Positions 25,066 through 33,704 of a stretch of 64,000 nucleotides of DNA are shown here, in pieces. Below the pieces are notes generated by a model. It worked only from the letters and a program-made list of their open reading frames with translations, did no database searches and had not been told where the DNA came from. A program made the position numbers and the translations under genes. The stretch is from JAEUPI01 sp046348365 (GTDB lineage Bacteria > Pseudomonadota > Gammaproteobacteria > Burkholderiales > Burkholderiaceae_C). Every line of letters starts with the position of its first letter. Positions within the stretch are counted from its first letter, which is position 1. The stretch spans positions 434,001-498,000 of the forward strand of contig JAXMEL010000001.1 of the NCBI GenBank assembly GCA_046348365.1, given 5' to 3'.

Positions 25066-26094
25066 TCAGCGCGAGCTGCGCGGCGAGATCATCGCCAGCC
25101 AGCGCCCGATGAGCGCGCCGACGCCGGCGCGGCCGTCGGTGCGACCGTCGGCGGTTGCCTCCAGCGGCGCCAGCACCGACGGCAGCTCGGCCTCGGCGGG
25201 CAGCGCGGCGGGAATCGTCGCGTCCACCTGCGCCGCGGGCGCGGAGGCGTCCACCCGCGCCGCGGGCGCGGATGCAGCGACCTGCGTCGCCGGCGCCGCC
25301 TCGGCGGCAGCCGGCATGCGCTCCACCACGCGCGCCGCCACGTCGTCGGACAGCGGCGCGCGCATGCCGCCCGGCATCACCGCGCCCGGCACGCGCACGC
25401 GCAATGGGTTCGATACTTTCAGCGGCACCAGCGGCGCGGCGACCTGCGCCGGCGCGATCACCGGGCGCAGCCATTGCAGGATCGGCGCCCACTGCGCCAG
25501 ATCGGCCTCGACTTTGCCCGCCGGCATGTCGAACAGCGTGAGGCCGTGCTCCAGGCACTTCACGTAGGTCTGCGTCTCGCGCAGCGTGCCGAGGAACTCG
25601 ATCTGCTGCGCCGCCGCCCATTCGCGCAGCGACGCCTCGGCGCGCGTGCGCGAATCGATGCGCATGCCCACCGCCGCGATGCGGCAGCGGCCGCGCACCA
25701 CGCGCGGGTGGGCGCGCAGCTCGGCGATGCATTCGGCCGCCGACTCGCGGTCGAACATCGAGTAGCTCACCGGCACCAGCACCGCGTCGGCCAGCATCAC
25801 CACGCGCAGCAGCTCGTAGCCCTTGAGGCCGCCGGGCGTGTCGAGCACCACGTGCGTGATGCCGGGCGGCGCGCGCAGCACGTTGCGCGGGTCGACCGAC
25901 CAGCCCACGATCTTCGGCGCCGGCGCGTAGCGCTGCTTCGCGCGCAGCCGCAGCCACGCATGCGAGCTCTGCTGGAAGTCGGCATCGCCCAGCAGCACCG
26001 GCAGGCCCTGGTGCGCGCAGTACGCGGCAAGGTGCGTCGCGAGCGTGCTCTTGCCGCTTCCACCCTTGCGATTGACGACGGCGACGATGGGCAT
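25066..26094 (-). CDS. ParA/MinD-family ATPase with repetitive C-terminal tail
   Basis: The 342-residue protein begins with the deviant Walker A NRKGGSGKSTLATHLAAY (8-25) and has VVLDTPGG (about 80) as the Walker B/switch II region, typical of ParA-type partition or positioning ATPases. Residues from about 240 onward form an Ala/Val-rich low-complexity tail containing a 9-residue unit (VDASAPAAR/Q) repeated in tandem, encoded by a 27-bp direct repeat. No ParB or parS-like site is adjacent, so it is an orphan ParA that may position a protein complex rather than DNA. The start at 26094 gives the standard N-terminus. It converges with the lipoprotein gene with 3 bases between stops. Confidence 0.88.
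   Translation of the reverse strand: MPIVAVVNRKGGSGKSTLATHLAAYCAHQGLPVLLGDADFQQSSHAWLRLRAKQRYAPAPKIVGWSVDPRNVLRAPPGITHVVLDTPGGLKGYELLRVVMLADAVLVPVSYSMFDRESAAECIAELRAHPRVVRGRCRIAAVGMRIDSRTRAEASLREWAAAQQIEFLGTLRETQTYVKCLEHGLTLFDMPAGKVEADLAQWAPILQWLRPVIAPAQVAAPLVPLKVSNPLRVRVPGAVMPGGMRAPLSDDVAARVVERMPAAAEAAPATQVAASAPAARVDASAPAAQVDATIPAALPAEAELPSVLAPLEATADGRTDGRAGVGALIGRWLAMISPRSSR
25221..25272. repeat. 27-bp tandem direct repeat in the ParA tail
   Basis: Two copies of a 25-base unit (25221-25245 and 25248-25272) differ by one base and are spaced by 27 bp, coding for a 9-residue repeat in the C-terminal tail of the ParA-like protein. The copies remain in frame, so copy-number change would lengthen or shorten the tail without breaking the gene. 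Confidence 0.85.
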
Positions 26095-26267
26095 CCGGTG
26101 CTTCGGTTCCCGGCAGGTCGAAAACCGCATTGCATCACACCACCGGCCCGGCCCCGGGCAGCGGCGTCGCCACGGTGCGACGCATCGCACGCCGGCGCTG
26201 GCCGGCGCAAGGCATACGATCGCCATCCGGCGCCACTGAACCGGCGGCCGACACGTCGAGGAGAACC

Positions 26268-27359
26268 ATGACCGATACCCACACCCGCGTGCACACCATT
26301 GCCGTCGACCGCCTGCACGAGGCGATGCGCCTGGTGGTGCGCGGCTTCGGCAGCGAGCCGGCCGAGGTGAACGCCGTGGCCGGCAACCTGATCGAGGCCA
26401 ACCTCACCGGCCACGACTCGCACGGCATCGGCATGCTGCCGCGCTACGCGATGTCGTTTCTCGAAGGCGGGCTGAAGCCCAACACCCACGTGAAGACGGT
26501 GTTCGACGGCGGCGCGCTGCTGCGCCTGGATGGCGACGCCGGCTTCGGCCAGGTGGTGGGCCGCGAGGCAATGGCGCTGGCGATCGAGCGCGCGCAAGCG
26601 CACGGCAGCTGCATCATGGCGCTCGGCAACGCGCACCACCTGGGCCGCATCGGCGCCTGGGCCGAGCAGGCCGCCGCGGCGGGCCTCGTCTCGTTGAGCT
26701 TCGTGAACGTGATCTCGCGCGGGATCGTCGCGCCCTACGGCGGCTCCGACGCGCGCTTCGGCACCAACCCGTTCACCGCCGGCGTGCCGCTGCCGGGGCG
26801 CGAGCCGCTGATCCTCGACTTCGCCACCAGCGTAATCGCGCAGGGCAAGACGCGCGTGGCGCACAACAAGGGCGAGCGCGTGCCGGCCGACCACGTGATC
26901 GACCACACCGGCAAGCCGACCACCGACCCGCGCTACGCGGTGATCGAGCCGTTCGGCGCGATCCTCACCTTCGGCGGCCACAAGGGCTACGGCATGGCGG
27001 TGCTGTGCGAGCTGCTCGGCGGCGCATTGGCCGCCGGCATGAGCCAGCACACGCACGACACGAGCAAGAAGCGCGTGCTCAACGGCATGCTGAGCGTGCT
27101 GATCAAGCCCGAGGCGATCGCCGACATGGCGGCCTACGAACGCGAGCTGCGCGCCTTCACCGAGTGGGTCACCGCCTCGCCGCCGCGCGCCGGCTTCGAC
27201 CGCGTGCGCCTCGCCGGCGACCCCGAGCGCGAACACCTCGCGCGACGCACTGCGCAGGGCGTGCCGGTCGACGCCACCACGTGGCAGGAGATCCTCGATG
27301 CGGCGCGCAGCCTGAAGGTCGATGCGGCGGAGGTGAATCGGGTTGCGGGGGTGGCTTGA
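26268..27359 (+). CDS. Ldh-family (malate/L-lactate/ureidoglycolate type) NAD(P)-dependent dehydrogenase
   Basis: The 363-residue protein belongs to the type-2 malate/L-lactate dehydrogenase family, which has a fold distinct from classical LDH. Characteristic segments are LTGHDSHGIGMLPRY (about 47-61), with the catalytic His, GNAHHLGRIGAWAEQAA (about 123) and GTNPFTAGVP (about 165). Members oxidise 2-hydroxy acids such as malate, sulfolactate or ureidoglycolate, or reduce cyclic imines. The start ATG at 26268 follows GAGGAG. The gene is divergent from parA and converges with the GNAT gene. There is no nearby purine or sulfolactate pathway, so the substrate is open. Confidence 0.92.
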   Translation: MTDTHTRVHTIAVDRLHEAMRLVVRGFGSEPAEVNAVAGNLIEANLTGHDSHGIGMLPRYAMSFLEGGLKPNTHVKTVFDGGALLRLDGDAGFGQVVGREAMALAIERAQAHGSCIMALGNAHHLGRIGAWAEQAAAAGLVSLSFVNVISRGIVAPYGGSDARFGTNPFTAGVPLPGREPLILDFATSVIAQGKTRVAHNKGERVPADHVIDHTGKPTTDPRYAVIEPFGAILTFGGHKGYGMAVLCELLGGALAAGMSQHTHDTSKKRVLNGMLSVLIKPEAIADMAAYERELRAFTEWVTASPPRAGFDRVRLAGDPEREHLARRTAQGVPVDATTWQEILDAARSLKVDAAEVNRVAGVA

Positions 27360-27410
27360 ATTCGTGCATCGGCTGAGCGCGGTCGGTCGGCGCAGGACGC
27401 CCCTTCACCG

Positions 27411-27842
27411 TCAACCCAGCTCCTTCACCATCGCTGTCTTCACGATCCCCGGCGCGAAGCCTTCGATCTGCATCTGCTGCACATACCCGAGCGCGCGGTA
27501 CAGCGCCGGTGCCTGGAAGCTGAAGGTTTCGAGGTAGCAGCGCCGGCAGCCACGCGCCACCGCCTGCTGCTCGAAGCGCAGCACGAGCGCGCGGCCGATG
27601 CCGCGGCCGCGGCATGACGGCGCCACCCACAGCTGCTGCAACTCGGCGCATTCGCCCCAGGTGCGGCCCACGGCACCGCCGACCGCGGCGCCGCTCGCGT
27701 CGCGCGCAAAGCAGCCGAGCGGCCGCACGTCGTGCAGCGGCGCCGCCGCGGCGTTGGACTCGCCGATGCCCTCGTCGACCACGGCCGCATCGGCCGCGGG
27801 CGGATCGTCGTGCTCGGTGATCGTGATCGCCGGGTCGCGCAT
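27411..27842 (-). CDS. GNAT-family N-acetyltransferase
   Basis: The 143-residue protein has the GNAT acetyl-CoA-binding motif A, LQQLWVAPSCRGRGIGRALVLRFEQ, near residues 68-92, and a following YLETFSFQAPALYRALGY, typical of small-molecule acetyltransferases close to the streptothricin-acetyltransferase/PhnO-like branch. The ATG at 27842 is taken as start. A GTG at 27851, which overlaps the stop of the exporter gene upstream (GTGA), would add three residues and give translational coupling. It is the last gene of a same-strand run with a TauE/SafE exporter. The acceptor molecule is unknown. Confidence 0.87.
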   Translation of the reverse strand: MRDPAITITEHDDPPAADAAVVDEGIGESNAAAAPLHDVRPLGCFARDASGAAVGGAVGRTWGECAELQQLWVAPSCRGRGIGRALVLRFEQQAVARGCRRCYLETFSFQAPALYRALGYVQQMQIEGFAPGIVKTAMVKELG

Positions 27843-27847
27843 CGTGC

Positions 27848-28600
27848 TCACATCATCGCCCGCCACAGAAACCCGCACGCGCCCACGACCACCACCGCCT
27901 CCATGATCCGCGCATGCACGTGCTGCGGGATCGCATCGAGCAGGCGCCGCGCCACGAAGGCGCCCGGCGCGGTGCACAGCCCCACCAGCAGCCCGGCCAG
28001 CGCGAGCGCAGCGTCGAGCCGCGCCAGGCCGCCGAAGACGATCACCTTGGCCACCTCGAGCACGACCGAGATCGCGGCATCGGTGGCGATCAGCGCCGGG
28101 CCCTGCACGCCGGCGGCCATCAGCGTGGCGATCAGGATCACGCCGGTGCCGCTCATGCCGCCGTTGATGAAACCGAACACGCCGCCGGCCAGCATCTCGC
28201 CGCGCGGCCCGAGGATGCGCCGGCGGCTGCGCAGCCACGCGCGCAGCGGCAGGCTCGCCAGCAGAAACAGCCCCAGCAGCAGCGCGATCGTGCGCGTCTG
28301 CAGCTGCGTGTAGCCCCACGCGGCCGCGATGTTCAGCGGCAGCGCGAGCCACAGCATGCGGCGCACGTGGGGCCATTGAATGTCATTGCGGAACGCGGCC
28401 ACGCGGCTCGCGTTGTTGATCAGCATCGCCAGCGCCATCACCGGCACCACGTGGGCCACGCCGATCACCGGCGCCAGCACCACCGGCAGCACCAGCCCCG
28501 TGCCGTAGCCGGCCAGCCCGCCGAGGACGGCCGCCGCGAAGGCCACCGCAGCCACCAGCAGGGCCTGGGCAAGCGTGATGTCGGCGAAGCTGAAGCTCAT
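27848..28600 (-). CDS. TauE/SafE-family (DUF81) sulfite/organosulfonate exporter-like membrane protein
   Basis: The 250-residue protein has about eight hydrophobic helices with two repeats of the TauE/SafE motif. The first repeat includes LGGLAGYGTGLVLPVVLAP (residues about 25-43) and the second GGVFGFINGGMSGTGVILIATLM (about 137-159). Known members export sulfite, sulfoacetate or related anions, but most are uncharacterised. It is followed, with overlapping stop and start region, by the GNAT gene and preceded 60 bases upstream by a small basic protein gene. No desulfonation genes are visible in the window, so the exported compound is unknown. No strong Shine-Dalgarno sequence precedes the ATG. 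Confidence 0.9.
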   Translation of the reverse strand: MSFSFADITLAQALLVAAVAFAAAVLGGLAGYGTGLVLPVVLAPVIGVAHVVPVMALAMLINNASRVAAFRNDIQWPHVRRMLWLALPLNIAAAWGYTQLQTRTIALLLGLFLLASLPLRAWLRSRRRILGPRGEMLAGGVFGFINGGMSGTGVILIATLMAAGVQGPALIATDAAISVVLEVAKVIVFGGLARLDAALALAGLLVGLCTAPGAFVARRLLDAIPQHVHARIMEAVVVVGACGFLWRAMM

Positions 28601-28660
28601 GCGCGGGCCGTTGCCGCGAGCGGCGGCGGCCGGGCATGGTACCGGGGTGGGTGCAGGAAC

Positions 28661-28960
28661 TCAGGCGGCTGCACGCTTCCAGCTGCGCTGCTGCTGCGCC
28701 GTGGCCGCGTAGCGGCCGCCGAACAGCCGCGTGCCGCGCTGCGCGAACAGCAGCGCCATGCGCGCGGCCTGCGGGTGGCCTTCGTCGGCCAGGTCGGCGA
28801 GCTGCTCGAAGGCGTCGGCGAAGCGGCTCGCCTGCATGGCTTGCAGCGCGGCCTGCATGCGGCCGTCGTCGGCGGGGCCGCGGCGCTCGCCGTGGTCGGC
28901 GGCGGGCCATGGGCGAGAGACGGTGCGGCCCGGGAACGGCAGCGTGGTACGTGCTGGCAT
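28661..28960 (-). CDS. Small hypothetical protein with a Sel1/TPR-like helical pair
   Basis: The 99-residue protein is not recognised as a named family. The ATG at 28960 is strongly supported by an AGGAGG ribosome site. Residues 1-35 are polar and Pro/Arg-rich; residues 36-80 form two predicted amphipathic helices (MQAALQAMQASRFADAFEQL and GHPQAARMALLFAQRGTRLFGG) that resemble a Sel1-like or TPR unit, where small solenoid proteins bind peptides. The C-terminus is basic. No signal peptide or membrane helix is present. It lies 60 bases upstream of the TauE exporter gene on the same strand and may be co-transcribed. Function unknown. Confidence 0.7.
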   Translation of the reverse strand: MPARTTLPFPGRTVSRPWPAADHGERRGPADDGRMQAALQAMQASRFADAFEQLADLADEGHPQAARMALLFAQRGTRLFGGRYAATAQQQRSWKRAAA

Positions 28961-29106
28961 GATCGGCCCTCCTGGCGGTGCTCGACCCTGGGTTGCCTGG
29001 CCGGCCACCGCGGTTCAAGCACCTTAGGCCGTCGCCCGCGCAGCCGCTCACCCTAGCCCGCGCTCACCCGGTCCGCAAGCTAGGGGGCATGCCGCGGCGC
29101 GCTCGC

Positions 29107-30171
29107 TCAATCGGCCGCTTCGACGCGGTTGCGCCCGCCGTGCTTGGCGCGGTAGAGCGCGGCGTCGGCACGCGCGAGCAGCGCCTCGGCGCTGTCGCCG
29201 CCGCGGCACTCGGCCACGCCGATCGACACCGTGATGCTCTCGTCGTTGCCGCTCAGCAGGCGCAGCGCCTGCACGCTGGCGCGCAGCCGCTCGGCGCAGG
29301 CGCGCGCCGCGGCCGGCGCCGTGCCGGGCAGGATGGCCATGAACTCCTCGCCGCCCCAGCGCCCCAGCACGTCGAGCGAGCGCAGCTGCGCCTTCATGCA
29401 CTGCGCCACGCCCTGCAGCACCGCGTCGCCCGTCGGATGGCCGAAGCGGTCGTTGATCGACTTGAAGCGGTCGATGTCGATCAGGCAGACGCAGAAGCCC
29501 TGCCCGCTGCGCTGCCGGCGCTGCAGCTCGGCGGCGAGCGTCGCGTCGAGGTGGCGGCGGTTGTGGGTGCCGGTCAGCGCGTCGCTGGTGGCCAGGCGCT
29601 CGATGGTCGACAGCGACTCGCGCAGCCGCGCGCGCAGCCGGCTGATGGTGCCGGCCGCCATGGCGTACCACAGCGAGCTGATCACCACCAGGATCGCGTA
29701 GATGCCTTCGACGCGCAGATCGAGCTGGCCGTGGAAGTTGATCTGGCGCAGCGCGAAGGCGATGCCGTAGGTCACCAGCACGTACAGCTCCATGACGATC
29801 AGCTCGCGCGTGCGCAGGTGCAGCATGGCGAACACGAACAGCGAGCTGTAGTACGTGAGCACCAGGAAGTGGATGCCCTGGCCCAGCGTCAGCACCGGCA
29901 TCACCGTGGTGGCGCCCACCAGCACCTGCGGCAGCGTGAGCGACGGGTCGGCGAAGCGCAGGTTCGCACCGCTCAGCAGCAGCGCGGCGAACACGGCGTT
30001 GGCGGCGGCGAAACAGACGACGCTGATCCACACCACCTGGGTCGACACCAGCCCCACGGCGCTGCAGGCCGCGAGCATCAGTGAGCCCACCATGTAGGTC
30101 AGGCTCGCGTAGAGAAACCGCCGCAGGCGCAGCGCCTGCTTGCGGGGCAGGTCGGAGGCGGGGTCGCGCAT
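29107..30171 (-). CDS. Membrane-bound diguanylate cyclase (GGDEF domain)
   Basis: The 354-residue protein has six predicted transmembrane helices (about 20-175), a short coiled linker (about 176-190) and a C-terminal GGDEF domain. The active-site motif is GGEEF (273-277), the metal-binding Asp lies in CLIDIDRFKSIND, and an intact inhibitory I-site RSLD (264-267) lies five residues before it. It should make cyclic di-GMP from GTP and be product-inhibited. The N-terminal membrane region is a MASE-like sensor of unknown signal. The start at 30171 is chosen to give a short cytoplasmic N-terminus. It is divergent from the M20 amidohydrolase gene with a 112-base gap. Confidence 0.92.
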   Translation of the reverse strand: MRDPASDLPRKQALRLRRFLYASLTYMVGSLMLAACSAVGLVSTQVVWISVVCFAAANAVFAALLLSGANLRFADPSLTLPQVLVGATTVMPVLTLGQGIHFLVLTYYSSLFVFAMLHLRTRELIVMELYVLVTYGIAFALRQINFHGQLDLRVEGIYAILVVISSLWYAMAAGTISRLRARLRESLSTIERLATSDALTGTHNRRHLDATLAAELQRRQRSGQGFCVCLIDIDRFKSINDRFGHPTGDAVLQGVAQCMKAQLRSLDVLGRWGGEEFMAILPGTAPAAARACAERLRASVQALRLLSGNDESITVSIGVAECRGGDSAEALLARADAALYRAKHGGRNRVEAAD

Positions 30172-30283
30172 GATCGCCTGTGATGCTATGCGACGTGAGG
30201 GTGGCTCCAGCGCGCGCAAATGGCCGGCTTCAGCCGCCGTTTTCGCCGCATACTCCCACGGCAACAGCGATCGGAACGCGACC

Positions 30284-31594
30284 GTGAACCTGGCCCAAAC
30301 CGTCACCACGCCCCGCCCCTCCGCCTCCGCCTCCGCCTCCGCCGCCGCCGCGCCGCGCGTGAACGGCGAGCGGCTGTGGCGCTCGCTGATGGAGCTGGCG
30401 CGCATCGGCGCCACCGCCAAGGGCGGCGTGTGCCGGCTCGCGCTGACCGAGCTCGATCGCCAGGGCCGCGAGCTGTTCATGCGCTGGGCGCGCGAGGCCG
30501 GCCTGGCCGTGCGCGTCGACGCCATCGGCAACGTCTTCGCGCGTCGCGCCGGGCGGCACGCCGGCGCTGGCGCGGTGATGGCCGGCAGCCACCTCGACAC
30601 CCAGCCCACCGGCGGCAAGTTCGACGGCTGCTACGGCGTGCTCGCGGCGCTCGAGGCGGTGCGCACGCTGAACGACGCCGGCATCGTCACCGACGCGCCG
30701 CTCGAGATCGCGGTGTGGACCAACGAGGAGGGCTCGCGCTTCGTGCCGGTGATGATGGGCTCGGGCGTGTTCGCCGGCGCCTTCACGCTCGAGCACGCGC
30801 TCGCCGCTGCCGACGCCCAGGGCGTCACGGTGGCGCAGGCGCTGCAGGCGATCGGCTTCGCCGGCGAGCACCGCGACGCGGCGCCGCCGCGCGCCTACTT
30901 CGAGGCCCACATCGAGCAGGGCCCGGTGCTCGAAGCGCACGGCCGCGTGATCGGCGCGGTGACGGCCGCGCTCGGCCAGCGCTGGTACGACGTGGCGGTG
31001 CACGGCAGCGAAGCCCATGCCGGCCCGACGCCGATGGACCGCCGGCACGACGCGCTGCTCGCGGCGAGCGAACTCGTCGTCGCCGTCAACCGCATCGCGC
31101 TCGACCATGCGCCGCATGCGCGCAGCACCGTCGGCTATGCCGACGTGTACCCCAACTCGCGCAACGTGATCGCCGGCCGCGTGCGCTGCAGCGTCGACCT
31201 GCGCGCGCCCGACGCCGCCACGCTGCAGGCGATGGACGCGGCGCTGCACGCCGCAGCGCGCGCCACGGCCGCGGCGCGCCAGGTGCAGATCGAGGCGAAG
31301 CCGGTGGTCGACTTCGCGCCGCAGCCCTTCGCGGCGCCGCTGGTGCAGGCGGTGCGCGACGCCGCACGCGCGCTCGGCCACGAGCCGATGGACGTGGTCA
31401 GCGGCGCCGGCCACGACGCGGTGTACCTCGCGCGCGTGGCGCCCACCGCGATGATCTTCGTGCCCTGCGCAGGTGGCATCAGCCACAACGAGATCGAGTC
31501 GGCCGAGCCCGCGCACCTGGAAGCCGGCGCCAACGTGTTGCTGCGCGCGATGCTGCACCTGGCCGGCACGGGCTGCCCGCTGCCCCCGGCGTAG
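30284..31594 (+). CDS. M20-family Zn-dependent amidohydrolase (N-carbamoyl-L-amino-acid hydrolase/allantoate amidohydrolase type)
   Basis: The 436-residue enzyme has the M20 metal-binding layout: AGSHLDTQPTGGKFDG (first His and bridging Asp), WTNEEGSRF with paired Glu, a middle His in YFEAHIEQGPVLE, and the C-terminal SGAGHDAVYLA and GGISHNE segments. This pattern is specific to L-carbamoylases, beta-ureidopropionases and allantoate amidohydrolases, which cleave N-carbamoyl groups. A GTG start at 30284 is used. The first 25 residues contain a Ser-Ala repeat encoded by a CCTCCG microsatellite, so the true N-terminus may be uncertain. It precedes a Bug receptor gene, which suggests uptake and hydrolysis of a carbamoyl or amide compound. 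Confidence 0.9.
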   Translation: MNLAQTVTTPRPSASASASAAAAPRVNGERLWRSLMELARIGATAKGGVCRLALTELDRQGRELFMRWAREAGLAVRVDAIGNVFARRAGRHAGAGAVMAGSHLDTQPTGGKFDGCYGVLAALEAVRTLNDAGIVTDAPLEIAVWTNEEGSRFVPVMMGSGVFAGAFTLEHALAAADAQGVTVAQALQAIGFAGEHRDAAPPRAYFEAHIEQGPVLEAHGRVIGAVTAALGQRWYDVAVHGSEAHAGPTPMDRRHDALLAASELVVAVNRIALDHAPHARSTVGYADVYPNSRNVIAGRVRCSVDLRAPDAATLQAMDAALHAAARATAAARQVQIEAKPVVDFAPQPFAAPLVQAVRDAARALGHEPMDVVSGAGHDAVYLARVAPTAMIFVPCAGGISHNEIESAEPAHLEAGANVLLRAMLHLAGTGCPLPPA

Positions 31595-31620
31595 GGGATT
31601 CAACCGTGGCACGCGCGAGC

Positions 31621-31649
31621 GCGCTTGGGCACCATGGTGGCCCAAGCGC
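31621..31649. other. Perfect 10-bp stem-loop before a Bug receptor gene
   Basis: GCGCTTGGGC (31621-31630) and GCCCAAGCGC (31640-31649) are perfectly complementary, with a 9-base loop that itself contains the palindrome ACCATGGT. It lies 27 bases after the M20 stop and 15 bases before the receptor ATG. No T-run follows, so a simple terminator is unlikely; an operator or an mRNA structure controlling the receptor gene is possible. Confidence 0.6.
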
Positions 31650-31664
31650 CTCGCCTGCCCCGCC

Positions 31665-32654
31665 ATGTTCCGCGACCGCATCGTCCGCCTGCTGCTCGCC
31701 GCCTTCGTGATCGCCGCCGCGCTCGCGGCGCAGGCCGCGTTCGCGCAGACCGGCTGGCCCGACAAGCCGGTGAAGCTCGTGGTGCCCTACCCGCCCGGCG
31801 GGCTCACCGACACGCTGGCGCGCGCGATCGCCGATCCGCTGGCCAAGGCGCTCGGCCAGCCGGTGGTGATCGACAACAAGCCCGGCGCCGGCACGCTGCT
31901 CGGCGCGCAGATCGTGGCGCGCAGCCCTGCCGACGGCCTCACGCTGCTGATGGCCACCAGCACCACGCTCGGCGTGAGCCCGGCGCTGTATCGCAACAAC
32001 ATGATCGACCCGGTGCGCGACTTCGCGCCGGTGAGCCTGGCGGCGAGCGTGCCGTTCTTTCTCGTCGCCGCGGCCGACACCGGCTGGAATTCGGTGAAGG
32101 ATCTGGTGGAGGCGGCGAAGCATTCGCCGGTGCCGCTGCAATACGGCTCGGCCGGCAACGGCAGCCCGCACCACCTGGCGATGGAGATGCTCGCGCGGGC
32201 CAGCGGCGCCAGGTTCGAGCACGTCCCCTACAAGGGCAGCCAGCTCGCGATCCCCGATCTCGTGGCCGGCCGCTTCAAGCTGATGGTGACCGACCTCACG
32301 CCGGCGCTGCCGCACATCCGAAGCGGCAGGCTCAAGGTGCTGGCCACCACCGCGCCGCAGCGCTCGGCGATGATGCCCGACGCGCCCACCTTCGCCGAGG
32401 CCGGCCTGCCCGGCGTGCAGGCGGTGGCGTGGCAGGGCATCGTGGCGCCGGCCGGCACGCCGCGCTCGGTGATGAGCCAGCTCGCCGGCGAGATCAACCG
32501 CATCGTGGCCGGCGCCGAGTTCAAGCAGCGCTGCGCCGCGATCGGCTGCGACGCGCTCGCGCCGGTGCGCAGCGAAGACTTCGCCGAGCTGGTGAAGAAC
32601 GACCTCGCCCGCTGGACGCAGGTGGTCGCCGATTCCGGCGCCAAGGTCGACTGA
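31665..32654 (+). CDS. Bug/TctC-family tripartite tricarboxylate transporter substrate-binding protein
   Basis: The 329-residue periplasmic receptor has a signal peptide ending around residue 27 (AAFAQTGWP). The mature start is WPDKPVKLVVPYPPGGLTDTLARAIADPL, followed by VVIDNKPGAGTLLG, the Bug family signature. Such receptors bind carboxylic acids or amides with two conserved loops and water-mediated contacts. It stands between an M20 amidohydrolase and an ACMSD-like amidohydrolase, so its ligand is probably the compound degraded by them. No TctAB permease is in the window. The 10-bp stem-loop just upstream may regulate it. Confidence 0.92.
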   Translation: MFRDRIVRLLLAAFVIAAALAAQAAFAQTGWPDKPVKLVVPYPPGGLTDTLARAIADPLAKALGQPVVIDNKPGAGTLLGAQIVARSPADGLTLLMATSTTLGVSPALYRNNMIDPVRDFAPVSLAASVPFFLVAAADTGWNSVKDLVEAAKHSPVPLQYGSAGNGSPHHLAMEMLARASGARFEHVPYKGSQLAIPDLVAGRFKLMVTDLTPALPHIRSGRLKVLATTAPQRSAMMPDAPTFAEAGLPGVQAVAWQGIVAPAGTPRSVMSQLAGEINRIVAGAEFKQRCAAIGCDALAPVRSEDFAELVKNDLARWTQVVADSGAKVD

Positions 32655-32691
32655 CCGCACCGAATCCCTAACCGCATACCCGAGGACACCG

Positions 32692-33678
32692 ATGGCTCCC
32701 GTGATCGACGTGCACACGCACATGCTCAACCACGACTACGTGAACCTGCTCGAGCAGCACGGCGGGCCCAAGTACACGCTGAAGACGGTGCCCGGGGGCT
32801 TGCGCGCGATCCACCTGCACGGCGCGCCGTTCATGACGCCGGTGCCCGAGATGTTCGACTACCCCGCGCGCATCAAGATGATGGACACCGTGGGCATCGA
32901 CGTGTCGGTGATCTCGCTCACCTGCCCCAACGTGTACTGGGGCAGCGCCGAGGTGAGCCTGCAGGCCGCGCGGCTGATGAACGACGACATGGCCGCCGCG
33001 CGCGAGCGCCACGGCGGGCGCATCGAGTACTTCTGCTCGCTGCCGTGGCAGCATGCAGAGCTGGCCGTGGCCGAGCTGCGCCGCGCCCGCGCGCGCGGCG
33101 CCTGCGGCGTGATGGTGCTGGCCAACATCGACGGCGAGCCGCTCACCGCCGAGCGCTTCGCGCCGGTGTGGCAGGCGATCGACGAGGCCGCGCTGCCGGT
33201 GCTGATCCACCCCACCGCGCCGCCGGGCGTGCAGGCGATGCAGATGCACGAGTTCCAGCTCACCGCATCGATCGGCTTCACCTTCGACACCACGCTCGCG
33301 GTGAGCCGCATGCTCTACGGCGGCTTCTTCGACCGCTACACGCAGCTCAAGATCATCGCCTCGCACGGCGCCGGCGCGCTGCCCTACCTGATCGGCCGGC
33401 TCGACCAGTGCTTCGCCAACATCCCCGCCTGCCGCACCAACACGAAGGCGGCGCCCGGCACCTATATGGGCCGTGTGTTCGCCGATTCGGTGGTGTTCAC
33501 GCCGCAGGCGCTCGACCTGTGCCTGCAGGTGTTCGGCGACGACGCCGTGCTCTTCGGCACCGACTACCCGCACACCATCGGCGACCCGGTGGGCTGCATG
33601 GCGCGCGTGAATGCGCTGTATGGCGCGCACCGCGAGAAGGTGCGCGGCGGCAACGCGCAGCGCATCTTCAAGTTCTGA
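32692..33678 (+). CDS. Amidohydrolase-family metal enzyme, ACMSD-like decarboxylase/hydrolase
   Basis: The 328-residue protein is a TIM-barrel amidohydrolase (amidohydro_2). It has the N-terminal metal pair H8 and H10 (VIDVHTHM), a metal His in VLIHPTAPP (about 170), another in IIASHGAGALPYLIGRLD (about 225) and the C-terminal Asp in FGTDYPHTIGD (about 286). This arrangement is that of 2-amino-3-carboxymuconate-6-semialdehyde decarboxylase and resorcylate-type decarboxylases. It is flanked on both sides by Bug receptor genes in the same direction, so it is likely part of a catabolic operon for an imported acid. Decarboxylation and ring-amide hydrolysis are both possible. Confidence 0.9.
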   Translation: MAPVIDVHTHMLNHDYVNLLEQHGGPKYTLKTVPGGLRAIHLHGAPFMTPVPEMFDYPARIKMMDTVGIDVSVISLTCPNVYWGSAEVSLQAARLMNDDMAAARERHGGRIEYFCSLPWQHAELAVAELRRARARGACGVMVLANIDGEPLTAERFAPVWQAIDEAALPVLIHPTAPPGVQAMQMHEFQLTASIGFTFDTTLAVSRMLYGGFFDRYTQLKIIASHGAGALPYLIGRLDQCFANIPACRTNTKAAPGTYMGRVFADSVVFTPQALDLCLQVFGDDAVLFGTDYPHTIGDPVGCMARVNALYGAHREKVRGGNAQRIFKF

Positions 33679-33704
33679 ACCCCCGCATCACCGGAGACAA
33701 AAGC

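Noticed and set aside
31621..31649. Intrinsic terminator after the M20 gene
   Set aside because: The stem is perfect but no T-run follows, and it lies only 15 bases before the next start codon.
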